From: DASYSL01 sp036003365
GTDB lineage: Bacteria > Eisenbacteria > RBG-16-71-46 > DASYSL01
Direction: 5' to 3'
DNA length: 28,510 bases
NCBI GenBank assembly: GCA_036003365.1
Contig: DASYSL010000018.1
Coordinates: 1-28,510, forward strand
Below are positions 23,068-28,510 of this stretch, piece by piece. Each line of letters opens with the position of its first letter. Positions within the stretch are counted from its first letter, which is position 1. The notes under the pieces were generated by a model, which was not told the DNA's origin, did no database searches, and was given only the letters and a program-made list of their open reading frames with translations. The translations under genes were made by a program, and so were the position numbers.

Positions 23068-26000
23068 GACGCGCCGGGGCTCTCGCGCTCCTGTGCGCGC
23101 TCACGCTGGCGATGCCGGCGCGCGCCGATTGGCACGCCTCGGGGCACTTCTTCTATCGCGATCGCGAGCAGGATCTCGGCGGATTCACGGGCGTCGAGCC
23201 CGACCGCCCGGCGCGCCGCGTCGACATCCAGGTGCTCGACGCCACGACCAGCGCCATTCTGGCGAGTGGCGCCACCGGCCTCGACGGCTCGTACAACTTG
23301 CTCGTGGTCGACGGCTCGACGCGCAACGTGCGCGTGCGCTTCCTCACCTCGTCCACCTCGACGCCGGGCCTGTTCGAGAGCGTGCGCATGAGCACGGGAA
23401 CGCCGTCGCTCTACGCGGTCACCTCCGCGACCGTGAACGGCCACTCTCCCACCGTCGATGTTGCCTTCGGCGATCTCACCGCCCTGCCCGGCGCGGGCGG
23501 CGAAGCGTTCAACATCTTCGACGTCCTCCTCAACGGGCTCGACTACCTCGCCATCCTCAACGGATCGTGGCCGGCTGCGGCCGTGGTCGCCTACTGGAAC
23601 GCGAGCAGCACGGACGGAACGTTCTATCAGGGCTCGGACAATTCCATCCATCTGCTCGCCGCGGTCGGCTACGACGACGCCGTCATCGGGCACGAAGAGG
23701 GCCACTTCGCGGCCAAGAATTTCTCCAAGGACAATAGCCCGGGCGGCACGCACTTCCTCGGCGACAACAACCAGGATCTGCGTCTCGCGTGGTCGGAGGG
23801 CTGGGCGACGTATTTCAGCTCCTCGGCGCGCCGGCGCCTCGGCATCGCCAAGCCAAAGATGACCTACTACGTGACCACGACCGGCGCCCCCGGGGCCGGC
23901 AATCTCGATTTCTCCTATGAGATCGAAACCCCGAGCATTGGCTGCGTGGGCGGAGCCTCCGAGGTGTCCGTGCAGGCGGCGCTCTGGGACATCGTCGACG
24001 CCCCCGCCACCGCCGACGATTCGCCCGGCGTGGACGACGACGCGGTCACCGACCGCGCCGACGAGGACGTCTGGGAGGTGATGCACAACTACCTCCCGCA
24101 GGCGGGCGTCACGAACGTGTGCCTGGAAGACTTCTGGGACGGCTGGTTCCGGCCCGGCTTCAGCCATGGCGACCAGGCGCAGATGATCGCCGCCTTCGAT
24201 GGCTTGGGCGTCGAGTACCACGACGACACGCTCGAGAACGATGATGCCATCGCCCAGGCCGTGCCCATCGCGCCCGACGGCGCGCCGCAGCACCGAACTT
24301 TCTATCCGGCGGGCGACGGCGATTTCTCGTGGTTTGCCGCGCAAGGCGGCCAGACGTATCTGGTGGAGACCACGGATCTCATCTCCGACGCCAATACCAC
24401 GCTCTCGATCCTCGACTCGCTGGGCTCCGTGCTCGCGACCAACGACAACCGCTCGGCCAGCGATGCGTCGTCGCGCATCGTGTTCATGCCGGGCGCGAGC
24501 GGGCGCTACTTCGCGCGCGTCCAGCACGCTTCCGACATCGGTGTGTACGGTTCCTACGACTTGCGCGTGTTCGTGGGCGCGCCACCCACGGTCACCTTCA
24601 CCGATGTCACGGGGGCTTCGGGCGCTGGCTCCGCGGCCTCGAGCCGTGGCGTGGTGTGGGGCGACTACGACAACGATGGCTGGCCCGATCTCTTCGTGTG
24701 CAACGTCGGCGCCGCCGACCAGCTCTTCCACAACCAGCAGAACGGCACCTTCCAGGACCGGGCCGCCACCGTGGGCGTGAGCCTGAACACGAGCACCGAG
24801 GGCGCCTGCTTCGGCGACTTTGACAACGACGGAGATCTCGATCTCTACGTGGTCACGGCCGGCAACGTGGACGCCCTGTACAAGAACCAGCTGGTCGAGA
24901 CCGGCACGGTGTCCTTCACCAATGTCACGGCCGCGGCCGGCATCACCGACGTCGCCTCCGGCCGCACCGCGAACTGGGTGGACGAAGACAACGACGGCCG
25001 CCTCGATCTCTTCGTCGCGAACTTCTCGGGCGGGCCGTGCAAGCTCTGGCACAACAACGGCAACGGCACATTCACCGACGTGACCGCGGCGGCCGGGCTC
25101 GCGGTGGTGGGCGTCATCACCTCGGCGTGGCAGGACTTCGACCGCGATGGCGACATGGACGTCTTCCTGGGCGTGAACGGGGCGCCGGCGAGCCGCCTGT
25201 TCCGCAATGACGGCGGCGCGTTCACGGACGTCACGGGTACGGCCGGCACGGTGGGCGCGACCGCGACCTGGGCGGCGGATTGGGGCGACTTCGATGGCGA
25301 CGGTTGGCCCGATCTCTTCATCGCCGACTCCGAGGGCGCCGATTTCCTCTATCGCAATCTCGGCGGCGGCGCATTCTCCAACGTGGCCGACGCCAAAGGC
25401 GTGGCCTCGATCGGCGAGGGCACGGCCGGCATCTTCGCCGACTACGATCTCGACGGCGATCTCGATCTGTACGTCGCCAATTTCAATTCCGCCAACCAGC
25501 TCTTCAACAACCTGACGGGCTCGGCCTACACGGTGATGGGCGACGCGGGGCTCGTGGCGCGCTCGCGCGCCGCCGCCTGGGCCGACTACGACCGCGACGG
25601 CGATCCCGATCTGTACGTCTCGACCGAGGCGGCGAACGTCTTCTATCGCAATGACGCGGCGTCCAAGCCGTGGCTCGCCATCGATCTCCTCGGGCGCACG
25701 AGCAATCGCAACGGCATCGGGGCGCGCCTCACCGTGGTGGCCAACGGCAAGCGCCAGATCCGGCAGGTGTCGGCGGGATTGGGCTTCGGATGCCAGGAGC
25801 CCTTGCGGGCGCCGTTCGGGCTCGGCACGGGGGCGGCGATCGTGGACAGCGTGATCGTGGACTGGCCCTCGCACAAGCGCAGCGTCCTGACCGGAGTGAC
25901 GGTGAGCCAGACGCTGCTCGTGGACGAAGCCGGCGCGGTGGACGCACCACCCGCGCCCGTGCTCGACCATCTCTCGCTCGCAGCACCCTGGCCGAGCCCG

Positions 26001-26255
26001 GCGCGCGAAAACGTGGCTTTCGAGGTCAGCGTGCCGACCGCCTCGAGCGCCTCCCCTGTGGCCCTCGAAATCCTCTCGGCGAGCGGGCGAGTCGTGGCGC
26101 GCGTGCACGAAGGCCCGCTGGGCGCGGGCGAGCACCGCTTGCGCTGGAACCTGCGCGACGACGGTGGCGCGCGCGTAGGCGCCGGCGTTTACTTTGCCAC
26201 GCTGCGTGCGGGCGCGGAGTCGCGGCGGGCGAAGATCGTCGTCCTCTCGCCCTAG
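23064..26255 (+). CDS. Secreted HExxH metallopeptidase-like protein with PPC domain, seven VCBS repeats, ASPIC/UnbV and FlgD-like Ig tail
   Basis: The 1063 residues begin with a signal peptide (about 1-21, ending PARA). At 45-135 lies a carboxypeptidase-regulatory-like beta domain (ASGATGLDGSYNLLV). A zinc motif HEEGH stands at 210-214, and SEGWA (244-248) provides Glu245 in an ExxA pattern 31 residues later, matching the gluzincin form HExxH...ExxA. A PPC (pre-peptidase C-terminal) -like domain is at about 388-505. Seven DxDxDGxxDL calcium loops follow, starting at 534, 585, 640, 691, 742, 793 and 841, as in a seven-bladed integrin-like propeller. An ASPIC/UnbV-like region lies at about 868-950, and a FlgD-type Ig tail at about 975-1063 (APWPSPARENVAFEV, GAGVYFATLRAG). 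The protein should act outside the cell, perhaps on a polymer or surface. The substrate is unknown. Confidence 0.85.
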   Translation: MRRAGALALLCALTLAMPARADWHASGHFFYRDREQDLGGFTGVEPDRPARRVDIQVLDATTSAILASGATGLDGSYNLLVVDGSTRNVRVRFLTSSTSTPGLFESVRMSTGTPSLYAVTSATVNGHSPTVDVAFGDLTALPGAGGEAFNIFDVLLNGLDYLAILNGSWPAAAVVAYWNASSTDGTFYQGSDNSIHLLAAVGYDDAVIGHEEGHFAAKNFSKDNSPGGTHFLGDNNQDLRLAWSEGWATYFSSSARRRLGIAKPKMTYYVTTTGAPGAGNLDFSYEIETPSIGCVGGASEVSVQAALWDIVDAPATADDSPGVDDDAVTDRADEDVWEVMHNYLPQAGVTNVCLEDFWDGWFRPGFSHGDQAQMIAAFDGLGVEYHDDTLENDDAIAQAVPIAPDGAPQHRTFYPAGDGDFSWFAAQGGQTYLVETTDLISDANTTLSILDSLGSVLATNDNRSASDASSRIVFMPGASGRYFARVQHASDIGVYGSYDLRVFVGAPPTVTFTDVTGASGAGSAASSRGVVWGDYDNDGWPDLFVCNVGAADQLFHNQQNGTFQDRAATVGVSLNTSTEGACFGDFDNDGDLDLYVVTAGNVDALYKNQLVETGTVSFTNVTAAAGITDVASGRTANWVDEDNDGRLDLFVANFSGGPCKLWHNNGNGTFTDVTAAAGLAVVGVITSAWQDFDRDGDMDVFLGVNGAPASRLFRNDGGAFTDVTGTAGTVGATATWAADWGDFDGDGWPDLFIADSEGADFLYRNLGGGAFSNVADAKGVASIGEGTAGIFADYDLDGDLDLYVANFNSANQLFNNLTGSAYTVMGDAGLVARSRAAAWADYDRDGDPDLYVSTEAANVFYRNDAASKPWLAIDLLGRTSNRNGIGARLTVVANGKRQIRQVSAGLGFGCQEPLRAPFGLGTGAAIVDSVIVDWPSHKRSVLTGVTVSQTLLVDEAGAVDAPPAPVLDHLSLAAPWPSPARENVAFEVSVPTASSASPVALEILSASGRVVARVHEGPLGAGEHRLRWNLRDDGGARVGAGVYFATLRAGAESRRAKIVVLSP

Positions 26256-27265
26256 CTCTTCCTCTCCACGTGGCCCCCGAACTGCTCGCGTAGCGCCGAC
26301 AGCACCTGGTTGGCGAATTCGGCTTCACCGCGCGACTCGAAGCGGTCGTAGAGCGCGGCGGTCAGCACGTGCGCCGGCACCGATTCGTCGATGGCGGCGT
26401 TGATCGTCCAGCGGCCCTCTCCGGAATCCGCCACCCGTCCGGCATATTTTTCGAGAGTCGGGCTCTCGAGCAAGGCGGCGGCGGCGAGATCGAGCAGCCA
26501 GGACGAGATCACGCTTCCCCGCCGCCACACTTCCGCGATGTCGCGCAGATCGAAGCGATATTGATAGTGCTCCGGGTGGCGCAGCGGCGTTGTCTCGGCG
26601 TCCACGGCGCGGTGGCTCATGCCGACATCGGCGTGCTTGAGGATGTTGAAGCCCTCGGCGAAGGCCGCCATGACGCCGTACTCGATGCCGTTGTGCACCA
26701 TCTTCACGAAGTGCCCGGCGCCCGCCGGGCCGCAGTGGAGGTAGCCTTTCTCGGCCGTGCCGCCGACCTTTTCACGCCCCGGCGTGCGCGGCGCGGCGCC
26801 GACTCCGGGCGCGAGCGCTCCAAAGATGGGATCGAGCCGGCCGACGATCGCCGCCTCGCCACCGATCATCATGCAGTAGCCGCGCTCGAGTCCGAACACG
26901 CCCCCGCTCACCCCGACGTCGACGTAGTGAATACCCTTCTCGCGCAACTGCGCCGCTCTCCGCAGATCGTCGTGATAGTGCGAGTTGCCGCCGTCGATGA
27001 CCACGTCATCCGCGGTCAGTGACGGCAGCAGAGAATCGATCACGCCATCCACTGCGCCCGCCGGCACCATGAGCCACACGTGCCTGGGCGCTGCGAGCTT
27101 CTTGGCCAGCTCGGCCAGGGACGCCGCCCCCGTCATGCCCTCCTTCTCGAGGGCGTGCACCGTTTCGGCCTCGGCGGCGTAGCCGACGCAGGCGTGCCCC
27201 GCCTTCTGCAGGCGCCGCACCATGTTCCCGCCCATCCGACCCAGACCGATCATGCCGAGCTGCAT
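26252..27265 (-). CDS. gnd: 6-phosphogluconate dehydrogenase (decarboxylating), short GndA/YqeC type
   Basis: The enzyme oxidises 6-phosphogluconate to ribulose 5-phosphate and CO2. The 337 residues fit the short bacterial class rather than the 470-residue E. coli form. The Rossmann motif is IGLGRMGGNM (6-15). Active-site blocks are VIDGGNSHYHDD (89-100), DVGVSGGVFGLERGYCMMIGG (116-136) and HFVKMVHNGIEYGVMAAFAEG with catalytic Lys188 and Asn192. The residues after the second Rossmann strand (GYAAEAE) lack the Arg that usually binds NADP phosphate, hinting at NAD use. GGAGG lies eight bases before the ATG. It follows the DUF2721 gene by 18 bases and shares a CTAG with the convergent gene, so the two stops overlap by three bases. 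Confidence 0.93.
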   Translation of the reverse strand: MQLGMIGLGRMGGNMVRRLQKAGHACVGYAAEAETVHALEKEGMTGAASLAELAKKLAAPRHVWLMVPAGAVDGVIDSLLPSLTADDVVIDGGNSHYHDDLRRAAQLREKGIHYVDVGVSGGVFGLERGYCMMIGGEAAIVGRLDPIFGALAPGVGAAPRTPGREKVGGTAEKGYLHCGPAGAGHFVKMVHNGIEYGVMAAFAEGFNILKHADVGMSHRAVDAETTPLRHPEHYQYRFDLRDIAEVWRRGSVISSWLLDLAAAALLESPTLEKYAGRVADSGEGRWTINAAIDESVPAHVLTAALYDRFESRGEAEFANQVLSALREQFGGHVERKS

Positions 27266-27283
27266 GGAACCGCCTCCGATCGT

Positions 27284-27730
27284 TCAGTGCTTCCCGATGC
27301 GCAGCACCGAGGTGGCCAGGAAGATCTCGCGCAGGAAGAAGAGCAGGCCCGCGAACAGCCCCAGCATCGCGGCGATGAAGAGGAAAGCGGAAATCTTGTT
27401 GAGCGTGAGATGGACGAAGGCGCTCAGAAAGAGAACGATGACCACGCAGCAGATGAGGAGAGCGCAGGTCGTGCACAGTGTGATCGCCGAGCTCACGAGC
27501 TTGGCCCGCTTGGACAGCGTGCCCAGCATGTCGTGCAGCGTCTCGGCTTCGCCAGGCGTGGCGGCCGCGAGTCGCTCCTCGAGCCATCGCGCACGATCGA
27601 TGATCCGCCCGAGACGGTTGGCGAGCACGCCCAGGAACGCCGCCACCGCGCTCAAGAGGAACACAGGGGCCACCGCGAGCTGGATGACGTGAGCGATGTC
27701 GGACACCGGGGACACGGCACCTTGCGGCAT
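27284..27730 (-). CDS. DUF2721 family membrane protein
   Basis: This is a small integral membrane protein of 148 residues with three hydrophobic helices (about 17-37, 78-103 and 113-136). A charged connector after the first reads ANRLGRIIDRARWLEERL, the signature of the DUF2721 family. The function is unknown for the family. GGGAGG is placed six bases before the ATG at 27730. The frame runs on upstream through the 5S region, but that part is not coding. It lies just downstream of the rRNA terminator and 18 bases before gnd, so the two probably share a transcript with a promoter near the terminator. The C-terminus is short (ATSVLRIGKH). Confidence 0.85.
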   Translation of the reverse strand: MPQGAVSPVSDIAHVIQLAVAPVFLLSAVAAFLGVLANRLGRIIDRARWLEERLAAATPGEAETLHDMLGTLSKRAKLVSSAITLCTTCALLICCVVIVLFLSAFVHLTLNKISAFLFIAAMLGLFAGLLFFLREIFLATSVLRIGKH

Positions 27731-27768
27731 GGCGACCTCCCGTGAAGACCATCGCGCAAAACCGGGCA

Positions 27769-27805
27769 CAAAAAAAGAAGGCCGGGGATCTCTCCCCGAC
27801 CTTCT
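27769..27805 (-). terminator. Rho-independent terminator of the rRNA operon
   Basis: On the minus strand a stem AGAAGG-CGGGGA / TCCCCG-CCTTCT (12 pairs with one mismatch) encloses a four-base loop and runs straight into TTTTTTTG. It lies eight bases after the 5S rRNA, where the operon should end. Confidence 0.92.
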
Positions 27806-27812
27806 CGCTTTA

Positions 27813-27930
<118 letters not shown>

Positions 27931-28086
27931 ATCTCTGCACACTTATTGCGCTGAACGCCGAGAGCCGGGCCGGATGCAGGACAAGTCCACGCCCCCAGCA
28001 AAGATTGGCCTCGAGACGAATCAGCGCAAGAATCGACAACCGAAGAAGAGTCGAGACGGGTAGCACCATGCGAGTACATCGAAATC

Positions 28087-28510
<424 letters not shown>

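Noticed and set aside
23696..23862. CRISPR or tandem DNA repeats in the propeller region and elsewhere
   Set aside because: The calcium loops repeat at the protein level with different codons and spacing; no array of identical DNA repeats with spacers exists in the window.
22914..26135. 1073-codon open frame on the - strand
   Set aside because: It mirrors the VCBS/metallopeptidase gene; the apparent Val/Asp-rich repeats are the reverse reading of the DxDxDG loops.
27931..28086. tRNA in the 5S-23S spacer
   Set aside because: No cloverleaf, TTCGANTC arm or acceptor pairing could be found on either strand.

Overview
The window is GC-rich bacterial chromosome, densely coded, with strong third-position GC (hence many long antisense shadow frames). 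The outer-membrane proteins, lipid-type signal peptides and a carboxypeptidase-regulatory/TonB-dependent receptor point to a diderm (Gram-negative) cell. A secreted protein with VCBS repeats, an ASPIC/UnbV-like region and a FlgD-type Ig tail, plus the style of the TonB receptor, resemble GC-rich lineages of the FCB group (for example Eisenbacteria-like or related candidate phyla). This placement is inference; the partial 23S rRNA at the right edge would settle it.

Layout. (1) 1-2295, + strand: 3' part of an acyl-CoA (propionyl-CoA) carboxylase beta subunit, overlapped by argJ. (2) 2297-5020, - strand: TonB-dependent receptor, convergent with argJ. (3) 5186-11907, - strand: a housekeeping run, EF-G-like GTPase > yebC > ruvC > ruvA > [~300 bp gap with inverted and direct repeats] > ruvB > queA > terminator. 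(4) 12096-13851, + strand: a CPA2-type cation/proton antiporter and a small class I cytochrome c. (5) 13880-19717, - strand: sppA > GT-A glycosyltransferase > four-helix TM/mechanosensitive-channel-like protein > glucosyl-3-phosphoglycerate synthase-like GT > HAD phosphatase of the mannosyl-3-phosphoglycerate phosphatase family. The last four genes overlap or nearly touch and look like a compatible-solute module. (6) 19829-22322, - strand: a three-repeat helical secreted protein followed by an outer-membrane barrel protein. (7) 22552-26255, + strand: a small secreted protein translationally coupled to a 1063-residue secreted protein that joins an HExxH metallopeptidase-like region, a PPC-like domain, seven calcium-binding propeller repeats, ASPIC/UnbV and a FlgD-like Ig tail. 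(8) 26252-28510, - strand: end of an rRNA operon (23S, 5S, terminator), then a DUF2721 membrane protein and a 6-phosphogluconate dehydrogenase.

How the parts work together. The ruv genes form the Holliday-junction resolvasome next to yebC and queA, a well-known neighbourhood. The solute module would make glucosylglycerate, or a mannosylated derivative, and includes a possible tension-sensing membrane protein. The 19829-26255 block is envelope/secretion biology and holds the least familiar genes: the repeat protein, the barrel, the secreted partner and the metallopeptidase-propeller.
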